In this document: positions 49,345 through 60,520 of the stretch, piece after piece
How the letters are laid out: each line of letters opens with the position of its first letter
Numbering within the stretch: position 1 is the stretch's first letter
DNA from: Dryomyza anilis
Taxonomy: Eukaryota > Arthropoda > Insecta > Diptera > Dryomyzidae
Direction: 5' to 3'
Length of the DNA: 64,000 bases
NCBI GenBank assembly: GCA_951804985.1
Contig: OX638134.1
Location: 1,116,001 to 1,180,000, forward strand
Translations under genes and position numbers: made by a program
The notes under the pieces: generated by a model
Told to the model about the DNA's origin: nothing
What the model saw: only the letters and a program-made list of their open reading frames with translations
The model's database searches: none

Positions 49345-49945
49345 ATTAAAATATTTACCATAAATTTAATTTTCACTAAAAATTCAATTTTTCACTAAAA
49401 ATTCAATTTTTCACTACAAATTCAATTTTTCACTATAAATTTAATTTTTCACTAAAAATTCAATTTTTCACTACAAATTCAATTTTTCACTATAAATTCA
49501 ATTTTTCACTAAAAATTCAATTTTTCACTAAAAATTCAATTTTTCACTAAAAATTCAATTTTTCATTAAAAATTAAATTTTTCACTAAAAATTCAATTTT
49601 TCACTAAAAATTCAATTTTTCACTAAAAATTCAATTTTTCACTAAAAATTCAATTTTTCACTAAAAATTCAATTTTTCACTAAAAATTCAATTTTTCACT
49701 AAAAATTCAATTTTTCACTAAAAATTCAATTTTTCACTAAAAATTCAATTTTTCACTAAAAATTCAATTTTTCACTAAAAATTCAATTTTTCACTAAAAA
49801 TTCAATTTTTCACTAAAAATTCAATTTTTCACTAAAAATTCAATTTTTCACTAAAAATTCAATTTTTCACTAAAAATTCAATTTTTCACTAAAAATTCAA
49901 TTTTTCACTAAAAATTCAATTTTTCACTATATATTAAATTTTCTA
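49345..49945 (-). repeat. 19-bp minisatellite, array 5 (most homogeneous)
   Basis: From about 49576 to 49928 roughly 18 units in a row appear identical, which points to recent expansion. The left part contains CACTACAAATTC and CACTATAAATTC variants in alternation. Confidence 0.95.
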
Positions 49946-51449
49946 ATAAAAATACTATAAAATACTATAATACTATAAAAGTACTGTAAAATTAATAGTT
50001 TTTGCTATTAAAATGATTTAATAGGATAAATTATTATTTTAATAGGCACCAGGTTAAAAGTTAATAGGATAAATTATTTTAATAGGTAAATCCCATTAAA
50101 TACTCCAAAAAACTATTATATGCTATTAAATTGTTTATTTTTTTGTATACTATTGAATCTATTGACCAATTTTAATTGGATTTGCTGAATGCATAGTTTT
50201 ACACAATATTCAAACAAATACCGGGAACATGTCATAACTACATAAGTTGAACTCTGTACATTTGCACCGGGCCCCTAGAATTATAAATGACATTTTAAAC
50301 TCAGAGAATTTATGAAGTCAAAATATAATTGTAAATATCAGAAATACCTTGTATAGTATAAATTAATATCATAGATGATTTTCTTACACTTAACGTAAAC
50401 ATTTTTTGTATGCCAAACGCAAATATTTTATCAGAAATATTTGTATTTTCTTTATCTCTTCGGAAGTTGTCGATATACAATATAGTAATATGTTTTGATG
50501 ACAAATATTAGCAAATTCCATAGTATTGTGAAATGAATTTGAATTGATTTAGCAAATAAATAAATTTGTAAATAGCTATAAAGTCTAGGAAAGTTGCAAA
50601 ATCTATTGAAATCTACTTCAAATGAGTACAAATTAAATAGTTAATTTTCAAACTAATTACCAAAGAAAAAATATAACTTTCGGTAAGTTAAGAATTTTAT
50701 ACATTTTACAAGTTTAAACTATACTACTTTGCCGATAACTCTTAAACATAGTAATTAATATCAAACTTTGCGAAGCCACAGAAGAAGCCGCTGAAATATT
50801 TTTGATTTTCTTAAAACAAAAACGAACAAAAACTTTGTAGAAACTGTGCAGATTTAAAGGCATCTGCTATAAAATATATAAAATGTTAGATTTTGAAATA
50901 AATTTTTTTAGTACGCATACAGGATAGAAAACTTTGTATGTGTCCGTCCGTCCGTTCATTCGTTCGTCATGTGCGTTGCTATGTTTACTGTGTTCGTCCT
51001 TTATTGCCATTGAAATAGAAATTGTGTATGTAGTTGTAGTTGAGTCGAGTGCAAACGTGTGTGCTGATGTGATTCCGAATGGGTGTAGGGTGCGGTGCGT
51101 GTGTGTGTGGAATGGCCTAATTGTTTGTCAAGTCAAAAACCTGAGCCGTGGCTGCTGGAGACGCAGTCGAAATCGGTGCTGGATACGTTCTGAACTGAGC
51201 GAATGCGAAACTAACGAATCATGAAATACGATAATTGAACCATATTCAGTTTTCTTTTGTTGCACGGAATATAAAAATGTTGTTTCCTAGTTGTTGATTA
51301 CGAAGTCGTCAATATTGGTGACTATTTGGATGCAAACCGAAATGGGCGTGGGTGGCGCGCAATGGAAGTTGGTCAATAGGGAAATCGGGAAAATTATTTT
51401 CTTTCATTTTCATTTTGAACTAAAAATAATATTTTTTTTATTTCTCAAA
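49946..51449. other. No gene seen
   Basis: Starts with short TACTATAAAA and TTAATAGGATAAATTATT repeats (49955-50090). A GC-richer patch at 50930-51230 holds GTCCGTCCGTCCGTTC and a plus frame (50934-51224) without recognisable features. Confidence 0.5.
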
Positions 51450-52830
51450 TATTTAACTAAAAAATTTAATTTTCACTAAAAATTAAATTTTTCACCAAAA
51501 ATTCAATTTTAACTAAAAATTCAAATTTTCACTAAAAATTCAAATTTTCACTAAAAATTAAATTTTTCACTAAAAATTCAAATTTTTCACTTAAAATTAA
51601 ATTTTGCACTAAAAATTAAATTTTTCATTAAAAATTCAATATTTCACTAAAAATTCAATTTTTCACTACAAATTCAAATTTTCACTATAAATTCAAATTT
51701 TCACTTAAAATTCAATTTTTCACTAAAAATTCAATTTTTCACTAAAAATTCAATTTTTCACTTAAAATTAAATTTTGCACTAAAAATTCAATTTTTCACT
51801 AAAAATTCAATTTTTCACTAAAATTAAAATTTTTAACTTAAAATTAATTTTTCACTAAAAATTCAATTTTGAACTAAAAATTAAATTTTTCACTAAAAAT
51901 TCATTTTTCACTAAAAATTCAATTTTTCACTGAAATTAAAATTTTCATTACAAATTCAATTTTTCACTAAAAATTAATTTTTCACTAAAAATTCAATTTT
52001 TCACTAAAAATTATTTTTTGACTAAAAATTATTTTTTTCTCTAAAAATTCAAATTTTCACTAAAAATTCAATTTTTCACTAAAAATTCAATTTTTCACTA
52101 AAAATTCAATTTTTCACTAAAAATTCAATTTTTCACTAAAAATTAAATTTTTCACTAAAAATTCAATTTTTTACTAAAAATTTAAGTTTTCACTAAAAAT
52201 TCAATTTTTCAGTAAAAATTCACTTTTTCACTAAAAATCCTATTTTTCACTAAAAATTCTATTTTTCACTAAAAATTCTATTTATCACTAAAAATTCTAT
52301 TTTTCACTAAAAATTCTATTTTTCACTAAAAATTCTATTTTTCACTAAAAATTCATTTTTCACTAAAAATTCATTTTTCACTAAAAATTCAATTTTTCAC
52401 TAAAAATTCAATTTTTCACTAAAAATTCAATTTTTCACTAAAAATTCAATTTTTCACTAAAAATTCAATTTTTCACTAAAAATTCAATTTTTCACTAAAA
52501 ATTCAATTTTGCACTAAAATTAAAATTTTCACTAAAAATTCTATTTTTCACTAAAAATTCTATTTTTCACAAAAATTCAATTTTTCACTAAAAATTCTAT
52601 TTTTCACTAAAAATTCATTTTTCACTAAAAATTCAATTTTTCACTGAAATTAAAATTTCCATTACAAATTCAATTTTTCACTAAAAATTAAATTTTTCAC
52701 TAAAAATTAATTTTTTCACTAAAAATTAATTTTTTACTAAAAATTAATTTTTTCACTAAAAATTCATTTTTCCACTCAAAATTATATTTTTAAAATTCAA
52801 CTTTTTACTAAAAATTTATTTTCAACCAAA
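51450..52830 (-). repeat. 19-bp minisatellite, array 6
   Basis: About 1.4 kb of minus-type units. A block near 52230-52350 has the variant AAAAATTCTATTTTTCACT. A segment with CACTGAAATTAAAATT followed by ATTACAAATTC occurs twice (about 51930 and 52643), a sign of a larger segmental duplication inside the array. Confidence 0.94.
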
Positions 52831-53806
52831 AAAAAAAAATGCAATCTAAATAGCAAAAAGAACTGTAAAGCTCTTTTAAGTAATACATCCCCATTCACCT
52901 GCCAAAACATACAGACAAATCGCATTCATTGACCCTCATTAAAGAACAACAACAACAACAACAAAAAGATAACCAAATCCATAGTGAAGATGTTCTGTAT
53001 TGCGTTCTAAATATTTCTATTGAATTTTCTGCTGATCAAATGAGACCCATTACGTTACAAAAATCCCAATGAAAAGGAAAAGTAGAAAATATAATGATGA
53101 ATATGCATTCAGTGCCGGTTAATGATGGCCATGTCGACCGACCGAGGTGGCTGATGATGATGTTGCGGCCATGTGGACCAAAATGTGGCTGGACTCCTCA
53201 TTATCAACAATTTCATTGTTGCGCAAATCCTGGCTGCTATTGCTGCCCCTCTGCGTCGTCCTTCCGTTGACTTTAACGTACGATTGAACACACGTCGAAT
53301 TAAATGTTGGGTCATATATGGGACTCACTGCTCGCAACGGCGAATTCTTGAAGCATAGCAACTGTAGAAAACAAATTTCTTCAACAAAAAAATAGAAAAA
53401 AAAAATAGAATTCTATAGACACATGTGCACACTGAACAGTGGGTCGAATTAGTGCTATCTTAAGGAAGTCCAGTGGGACCGGTAGTTCTTCGTACTCCTC
53501 CTGCTGTTCTGTGAAGGACCCACATGGTTGGATGTTTTTGTGTGCAACTGCGTGTAATGAAGCGCTGTGTTGAGTGAAATGCTTCGATGAGCATTTTAAA
53601 GAATTGTGTCATGAATGTTAATAGTGCTATAGAATTATATCATCGATGATACAGCTCAACTGAAAAAGTCAATACAGCCTATGGACATGGAAAATTTACT
53701 ATTCGCAAAAATATAAATTTAATATTTGCAATGTAGGGTATACTTAAATATACAAATGTATTAAAAAAAGGAAATTTTCAGAATATTCCGAAATTTTACT
53801 TAATCC
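52831..53806. other. No gene seen
   Basis: Contains ACAACAACAACAACAAC at 52948. A GC-richer patch at 53100-53360 has short frames on both strands, neither persuasive. Confidence 0.5.
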
Positions 53807-53808
53807 TA

Positions 53809-54289
53809 CACAGAAAAATTATTAAACGAAAATATAGCAACTCAGATTAATTGGTACAAAATATTTAATTCTATTAATATAATTAACTGGGTTGGTATAT
53901 ATGCTAAAATATATACATATATAGCATCGACACAAACCGAAAGTTTTAGAGTTACTACACAGTTATACACCAACACACAGTTTTAAATCCACTACACAGT
54001 GTTACAGACACTGTTGTACCGATTTCATTTGACATTGGTTCACGCTTTCCGATTCAGATCGTCGGATCGTTTTTCCGTACATCATGCATTATAACTTTGA
54101 TATTCTTCTCCCGATGAAACAATTACAAATTAATTATATTGATACCGATGAAACAATTATAATGACTTTGATATTCTTCTCCCGATGAAACAATTACAAA
54201 TTAATTTTATTGATACCGATGAAACTATTAAAAATTAATTGTATTGATACATTTTTTTGTTATATTTACACATATATTTTTTTTCTGTG
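53809..54289. mobile_element. TA-flanked MITE with CACAGAAAAA ends
   Basis: CACAGAAAAATT begins at 53809 and TTTTTTTTCTGTG ends at 54289, with TA at 53807-53808 and 54290-54291. Inside is a ~72-bp direct repeat (GATATTCTTCTCCCGATG at about 54099 and 54171). The ends resemble copies A-C, but the body differs. No coding capacity. Confidence 0.65.
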
Positions 54290-54296
54290 TATATCA

Positions 54297-54544
54297 GCCA
54301 TGTTCCGGCTTTTGATCGAATTCCGATCAAATTTCATATAAAATTTGTAAACAAACGGTTTTGAATTCGATGTCACAATACAAAAAATGTGTTTTTCAAA
54401 CGAATTCAAATCGTTGAAGTCAACGCAAACGTATTGAATTCATTGAAAAAACTAATTTTTGTTCTGTGACATCGAATTTAAAACCGTTTGTTTACATTTT
54501 TATATGAAAATCGATTGAAATTCGATCGAAAATCGGAACATGGC
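54297..54544. mobile_element. Foldback MITE with ~80-bp inverted arms
   Basis: The left arm starts GCCATGTTCCGG and runs past AAACAAACGGTTTTGAATTCG; the right arm is its complement, ending CGGAACATGGC at 54544. The arms take up about two thirds of the 248 bp. The loop holds GAATTCAAATCGTTGAAG. It lies directly beside the element at 53809. The target duplication is not clear. Confidence 0.65.
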
Positions 54545-54576
54545 CGTATGTTCTGCAATTTTTATTGAAAATATAA

Positions 54577-54690
54577 AATATACAGATAACATGGTATTAA
54601 TATAAAAAATCAAAATGCGATCTTTTTGGGGGTCAATGTTAATATTTTGATGACCATACTAATTTAATGTTATCTGTATATATATATTTT
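54577..54690. repeat. Small inverted repeat
   Basis: ATACAGATAACATGGTATTAA near the left is matched by the complement TTAATGTTATCTGTATAT near the right, with CAAAATGCGATC and GGTCAATG between. It may be another small MITE or a hairpin. Nothing is encoded. Confidence 0.45.
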
Positions 54691-54764
54691 TTTTGATGAA
54701 GGAAAAAATGTAAAATGCAATTTTGAATTAAATTCAGACCCATATACATTCTAAATAAAAATTC

Positions 54765-55055
54765 TATTTATTACTAAACATTAAATTTTTCACTTAAAAT
54801 TCAATTTTTCACTAAAAATTCAAATTTTCACTAAAAATTCAATTTTTCACTTTTCACAAAAAAAAAAAATAATTTATCACTAAAATTCAATTTTTCAATA
54901 GAAAATTCAAATTTTCTATTAAAATTCAAATTTTTACTTAAATTTCAAATTTTCCTTTTTTTTACTAAAAATTTAATTTTTCACTGAAAATTAAATTTTT
55001 ACCAAAATTCACATTTTTCATTTAAAAATCAAATTTTCACAAAAAAATGTTCACT
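54765..55055 (-). repeat. 19-bp minisatellite, array 7 (short, decayed)
   Basis: A dozen or so degraded minus-type units (CACTTAAAATTC, CAATAGAAAATTC) with irregular spacing. It lies just upstream of the LPP gene region. Confidence 0.85.
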
Positions 55056-55620
55056 ACATTTTTTTTATGTCAATAGATCACACGGAGATTAAATAAACCA
55101 TATAATTTTCTGCGTTTCTATATCAAATAATTTTAAATAAAACCCTTGAATATTATTTATAGTACAACCACTTAATCTTTATTTAACATTAAATAAATTA
55201 ATACAAACAATGACTTAAATTAATTATTTACAATTGATACATAGCCTAATTTATTAAAAAAATTTGTTATTTATTATTTCTATATTTTGCAATTCAGGTC
55301 ACATTCCATTGAATATGTATTATATAAATATAGAATTTATCGCTAATTTGATAAGTGTTCCTTGAAATAGCACATATTGAGTGCGTCTAAAACGTGACTC
55401 AATCTGGCAATACCTTTGCGAGTGACGTAGCCTGGCAACAGCGCAATAAATGCTCTACATTTTTCACATATTTTCACTTGTCGCACAATGACGCTTAAAA
55501 CAAACAAACAAATAAATACTTAATAAATTAATTAAGGGGCGTCCGGCATTCATTCGATTGCTGATTATCACATGTTGCTGTTGCTTGTTTGCAAATCATA
55601 CGCGGGTCGCAAAGACAGCC
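55056..55620. other. 3' flank of the minus LPP gene
   Basis: AT-rich DNA downstream of the minus-strand stop codon. A minus-strand AATAAA (TTTATT on plus) near 55252 is a possible but distant poly(A) signal. Confidence 0.4.
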
Positions 55621-56474
55621 TCAAGTTGTCAGCACTGTCTGCAATTTGCACTCGCTGCTCTCGTCGCTGGGCACCAGCTGTTGCTGCTGCGACTCCTGTT
55701 GCTGCAGCTGTCGCCTGCCGCTGCTTGCACGCCGCGCCACAATACGTTCCTGTTGTCGTCCATCAGCTGACTTCGGCAGCAGCAAATCTCCCACATAGAC
55801 AGCAGCCAATACAGCAAATGCCACGCCCATGAGCGCACCCGCCAAAACATCGGACCAGTGATGCCAATAGTCAGTGACGCGACTCAGTGCCACCGACCAG
55901 GCGAGCAGCAACAATAAAAATTGCAGCAAGTGACGCAGAAAACGGCAGCTGCCACGCCCACTCTGCCAGGCGGCATGCACGTAAAAGCAGAGAAATATCA
56001 TGGCAAAGAAGGAGAGTGACGAGTGCGCCGACGGAAAGGAGACATGCAGTTCACGCAGTTGACGCGACGTCATATTACGATTGGTGCAGACGTAGCGCTC
56101 GATGTAGCGCAACTGATTGTCCGAGTCGTTGCAAGTGCTGCCGTCCAGCAGCCGCGGCTGACACGCCTCATAAAAGTGCGGACGCAGCCGGCCGATGATG
56201 TGCTTCGCGAGCTCTGTGCAGCTGTAGGTGGCGATAAAGCCGCCGCTGAAAGTCGCCAGATGACGCGCGACATTGCGCAGATAGCGACGCACACGAAAAC
56301 TGCTGCAGATGCGTATGATTTCGACGACGCAGATGAAGAGCATCGGCATGAGCAGCATGCAGATCAGCAGCATGGGAATGCTGATGGTGCACTCGTTGTA
56401 GGGATAGCGCAGCGACTGATCGGCGCAGAAGAAGCCGCGTTGAAAGGTGCGCATTTTGGCGAATGTCGGCGGAA
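55621..56474 (-). CDS. Lipid phosphate phosphatase paralogue, main (second) exon, PSAH variant
   Basis: The open frame runs from 56538, but its first residues look intronic: a consensus acceptor (TTTCAG) ends at 56475, and the family match begins just after it. Numbering from the ATG at 56538, the segment has RGFFCADQS (34-42), C1 with K112, R119 and P120, C2 PSAH at 169-172, and C3 with S219, R220, H226 and D230. A sequon N155-M-T lies in the expected outer loop. Five hydrophobic segments are present; the first TM helix of the family is missing here, which supports an upstream exon (see 57602-57656). The C-terminal tail is Q- and S-rich and ends with TGA at 55621. The usual SGH of motif C2 reads SAH, so serine and the catalytic histidine remain but the glycine is lost; whether activity is kept is unknown. 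The gene diverges from the plus-strand paralogue at 61615. The likely relatives are the Drosophila wunen-like cluster, exact orthologue not determined. Confidence 0.9.
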
Positions 56475-56539
56475 CTGAAATCAGGCGCGAAGTTTCGAAT
56501 GCTCTTGAGAGTTTTAAAGTTCTTGTGAAGATTTTCATC

Positions 56540-57480
56540 CAAATATTCTTTTCTGATATCAGAATATTTAAGAGTTTTCAAAAGTTCGTATTTTTCGGCA
56601 GTTAAAATATTTAAGAGTTCGAATTTTTAAGATTTTTCACGTATCGAAGGTTTAATGGTTTTGAGAGCAATTTTTACTATATAGTTTGCTTTTCAAAATT
56701 AATTCGCGCACTTTTTGTTTAAATAACCTGCAGATGTGGTTAATAGTTTTCGGAAATTCGAATTTTTAAGAGTTTTCCGAAGATAGAATATTTAGTAGTT
56801 TTCCAATGTTGAATGTTTATGTGTTCAATTGGATTTTTACGAATTTTCGCGCACTTCTTGCACAAATATTTTGCTGATCTGGATTTTCCCGAACTTAGAA
56901 TATTTTTTCTCTTATCAAATGTTCGAATAATGGAATATTTAAGAGGAAAGTTGGATTATTTAACTGTATTGCTCGCTATACACAGTTATTTGATTGATAT
57001 AGTTTTCGAAAATCCGATTATTTCTGAGTTTTCGAAACTTCGACTTTTTCGCGCACTTTTTGTTTGCCTTTTCGTGCACTTTTGTTTAAATGTTTTTCTG
57101 ATCTGGTTCAAGTTTTTGGAAGTTTGAAATATTGGGAGTATTCTGAATAAATGTTTACGAGTTTTTTAAGTCATATATTTTTCCGAGTTTTTAGAATAAA
57201 TGGCAAAAAAGTCGTATAAAATTCGCGCACTTTTCTTTTAAGTATTATTCTGATATGATTTTAAGATTTTCACAAATGTAAGATGTTTTGGAGTTATCAA
57301 ATGTAAGAGTATATACGAAGAGTATTTAAGAGTTTTCGAAAGTTAAAATGTTTACGAATTTTTCAAGTATTGGAGTTCAACAAGTTTTGAGAGTAAATTA
57401 CACAAGATTGTTTGCTCTATTATTCGCGCACTTTTTGTCCAATTATTTCGCTGATCTGGTCAAAACAAAAAACGCCAGTT
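56540..57480 (-). repeat. Degenerate repeat with TTCGCGCACTTTTTGTT, in the intron/upstream of the minus LPP gene
   Basis: TTCGCGCACTT followed by TTGTTTAAATATTTTGCTGATCTGG-like sequence recurs near 56703, 56846, 57047, 57222 and 57423, with TTTAAGAGTTTTCGAAAGT between. The period is about 150-200 bp. If exon 1 at 57602 is right, this lies inside the gene's intron. The motif on the opposite strand (AAGTGCGCGAA) resembles the core of the 41.5-45 kb repeat. Confidence 0.6.
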
Positions 57481-57601
57481 TCCGGCCAACTGAAGACAAA
57501 TTCACTGTTTACGTCTTTGCCAGTTCTAGGCATACAACTGACTGATTTACCGCACAACGTCAAATTAAATATATTTTTTGTTTTGAAATTAATTCAAATA
57601 C

Positions 57602-57656
57602 ACATTATCACGACGACGACAACAACAACAACAACAACGACGCCGCAGATTCGCAT
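57602..57656 (-). CDS. Candidate first coding exon of the minus-strand LPP gene (polyvaline TM1)
   Basis: Reading leftward, an ATG at 57656 in good fly context (TCAAATG) opens MRICG, eleven valines, then I-M, and reaches a GT donor (GTATTT) at 57601. Phase 1 splicing to the acceptor at 56475 makes F at the junction and continues PPTFAKMRTFQRGFFC in frame, giving a 302-residue protein with the missing first membrane helix. The intron would be 1127 bp. The valines are encoded by a GTC/GTT run, so the helix would come from a trinucleotide microsatellite. An Inr-like TCAGTT lies at 57725-57720, about 67 nt upstream. The frame, membrane character and context all fit, but no transcript is available; another upstream exon is possible. 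Confidence 0.4.
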
Positions 57657-57719
57657 TTGATATTAAGTTACCGTCGCATAGAATTTCGTTATCAGCGGCG
57701 GCGACCAAAAATTAAGGGG

Positions 57720-57725
57720 AACTGA
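57720..57725 (-). promoter_or_regulatory. Initiator-like motif upstream of the candidate exon 1 of the minus LPP gene
   Basis: On the minus strand TCAGTT lies about 67 nt upstream of the candidate ATG at 57656. It is a short motif and proves nothing alone. It is listed because it falls at a sensible distance and the sequence between holds GC-richer leader-like DNA. Confidence 0.25.
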
Positions 57726-58727
57726 AAATTCAAATGTGAATTGTACTTTGAAGACAAAAACAAAACGCCAAGAAAACAGACGCCAAAACACGCGTTTTAA
57801 GTTTAGTTAACCCCAGTAACTAGTAGAACTTGTAGGATTTCTGGTTTTCAAGCACTGCGCGATCAACGAGTTACGAGTTACGAATTACGATGTAGGCGGT
57901 AATAAATAAGCGTGTCTTTTTGTTGTTGTGGTTGCAATGCACTGCATTTTGTTTGGCTGTCGTTTAAATTACAAATATTTTATAATAATACTTTTTTTTT
58001 ATTAATTAATTATTTATTATTATTTTTAGAGATATTTCAGTGTCGCGTTTATAGTGTCTCGGCACTTGTTATCAGTCACACAAAGTCATCTTACTGTGAA
58101 ATATTTTACTACGACAGTATCTACTATCAATAATTAACGGACAGCTTAATGTTTGTTTGTTTTACGAAGCTCTTGCGTTTTCAATACAACCAAGAAATTT
58201 CTACACACGATGCATGCGTGTATTGGAAAAAGCTGCCCCATCCGATAAGTAGTAAGTACAACACATAATGTCGAGAATTTATGGACGGTGTGCTTAATTA
58301 GTGCATTAGTGTAGACAATTGTTGAACACTGGGTTATTGATTGATAAGCGCCAGTAGATAACAGACAAAAGAGTTGGGCGCAACAATTCTACGAAAGCAA
58401 GAAGAAGCTTTGAAAGGTATTTCGGTTGGAGTTCCGGGTACTATGATACTATCGAAGTTCACTAAACAAGGTCGTTTACAAATAGATAATTGGCTATTTT
58501 AATTTCAGCAGTCAATGTAGTACATGTTAATAGAAGTATTAATGTGGTTGAGAATGGTAATAAACACAACTCACTATTCAAAAGTCACTAAATATTCATC
58601 GGCATTATTCTTACCAAACCTATGAGAACAAATTTGAACCTGTAAATATAACACCATGCGACGATTTAGGAAAGGGTGCTACAAGTATGTAGGAAAAGAA
58701 AATCTATTTGAAATTTCATTTATCACA
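57726..58727. other. Divergent upstream region, no further gene seen
   Basis: Lies upstream of the candidate minus-gene start. One AT-rich plus frame (57912-58133) is C/F/L-rich and unsupported. Confidence 0.45.
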
Positions 58728-59022
58728 CACAGAAAACTGCTTTGTTACGCCAACCAACTCTTTGCCAAACCAACTTATACGGTTATCTCAACCGCTTATT
58801 CGGTTGTTCTTGTCAAAACTAAAAGAAGAATTTAGTTTAAGAAGAATTTAGTAAAGATTTAGAACCATTGGGAGTGTATATATGCTAATGTTTCAAACCC
58901 CAACCAAATATGGTAGTTGCGCCATCAAATTTGTAGGCAATTCGATTTAACCACACGAAGTTAATTGGTACAACTAACATTTTCGTTGTGACAACCTCAT
59001 GCCAAAAGAGGATTTTTCTGTG
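58728..59022. mobile_element. Element of the CCAACC/GGTTGT family with CACAGAAAA ends
   Basis: CACAGAAAACTGC at the left and GGATTTTTCTGTG at the right are inverted ends. The body holds CGCCAACCAACTC, CGGTTATCTCAACCGC and CCAACCAAATATGGTAG, and is the short form of the units at 27.9, 28.2 and 32.9 kb, without an internal array. No target duplication is clear. It lies between the two LPP genes. Confidence 0.6.
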
Positions 59023-59059
59023 TGCACAAATTCACCTTTTTACAATCCACATTTGACAG

Positions 59060-60520
59060 TACGGCTCCATATCTATCATGCCATGTAAGTCCAATTCCAG
59101 TCTGCCATGTCTCGGAGATCTTCTCTGTTCTCGAATAACTTTGATAACAAAAGTTTCGATTACCGTTACTCCAACAGAATGCATCGATATCTACCATGTA
59201 TATCCAATTCGACCCTCGATATCGCTACGAGAACGCCACAAAATCCACCTACGAAGTTTCTTTCGTCACAAATTCATCATTCTACAGAATTCGGAAATCT
59301 TGAAATCCTCCTGCATGCGAATTTCTCCGTACAAAAGCCGAGAAAACTACAAAATGCTATTTTGGTTATTATTTTTGCTTTCGATATTGATTTGATTTCG
59401 TAAAAGGCGCCGAGAAAACTCGGAACGTACGGCTCGATATATACCTGCCATGTAAGTCCAATTCCAGTCTACCATGTCTCGGAGATCTTCTCTGTCTCGT
59501 AGCTTTCTCGAATAACTTTGATAAAAAAAGTTTCATCTCGTTGATTGATCGATTCTCATTTAAAATTCCTCTAACTTTTAAATTATTTTACAAGACACGA
59601 TATTTAAACATGTATCACAATGGTATCGTAATATTTTTCGAAGCAATCTCGAAATTTGGTTATTTTTTCTGTGATAACGGTACAATCTCTTATCGAGAAA
59701 ACTCTGATAAAATGCATCGATATCTACCACGTAGATCCGATTCGACGCTCGATATCGCTACGAGAATGTATCCGCTATCATGTGATTTCTTCATCTACTC
59801 ACATTAATCTCGAAACGATATCGAAACGTATGGCATACATTCAAGCAAAATTTAGCAAAACCAAATCTGCTATTACTTGGAGATCTTCTCTGCCTCGAAG
59901 CTTTCTCGATAAAAAGTTCAATACCGTTGCTTTATCGCTTCTAATTTTTAAAATTCCTCATACTTTCAAATTATTTCACACGATACGATATTTTAACTGG
60001 TAACATATCGATATCGAAGCATTCTCGAACTTTGATTATTTATCTACGATATCTGTCCGATTTCGAAAAATGTCTCGTATCGAGAAAACTCCTAAAAAAC
60101 GCAACGAAAACTACTTACCATCCCCGACAGCTAAGTCTCGGGGACCTCCTCGCTAAATTTTTTCAAAGCAATCTCGAACTTTGGTCGTTTTTTTCTTCGA
60201 AATAGTTCCGATTTAAAAAAAAAATCTCGTATCGAGGAAACTCCAATAGAACGCAGAGAAAGTTTTCGATGTTGTGCGTTGCCCAACTATTTTCTCCTTC
60301 TTCTCGCAATGATCTCGTAATGATATCAAAACGATTAGCATACTAGGATTTAGATCCAATTAGATGCTCGATATCGCTACGAGATTGCGTGATTTCTCCA
60401 TCTACTCTCATTGATCTCGTAACGATATCGAAACGAATGGTCTACTGGAATTTGACGCTCGATATCGCTATGAGAAAGTGTTTGTTATCGTGTAAATTCT
60501 CCTGGATCAACACAATGGCA
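59060..60520. repeat. CGATA-rich degenerate repeat between the divergent LPP genes
   Basis: Long segments recur: CCATGTAAGTCCAATTCCAG at 59089 and 59450; GCATCGATATCTACCA at 59180 and 59714; CTCGATATCGCTACGAGA at 59216, 59749 and 60369; TCTCGAACTTTGGT-type units near 59648, 60024 and 60172. By eye at least 20 CGATA/TATCG pentamers occur in 1.5 kb. Short open frames cross it but do not persist between copies. Confidence 0.7.

Noticed and set aside
56023..56478. 151-codon plus frame
   Set aside because: Shadow antisense to the minus LPP exon.
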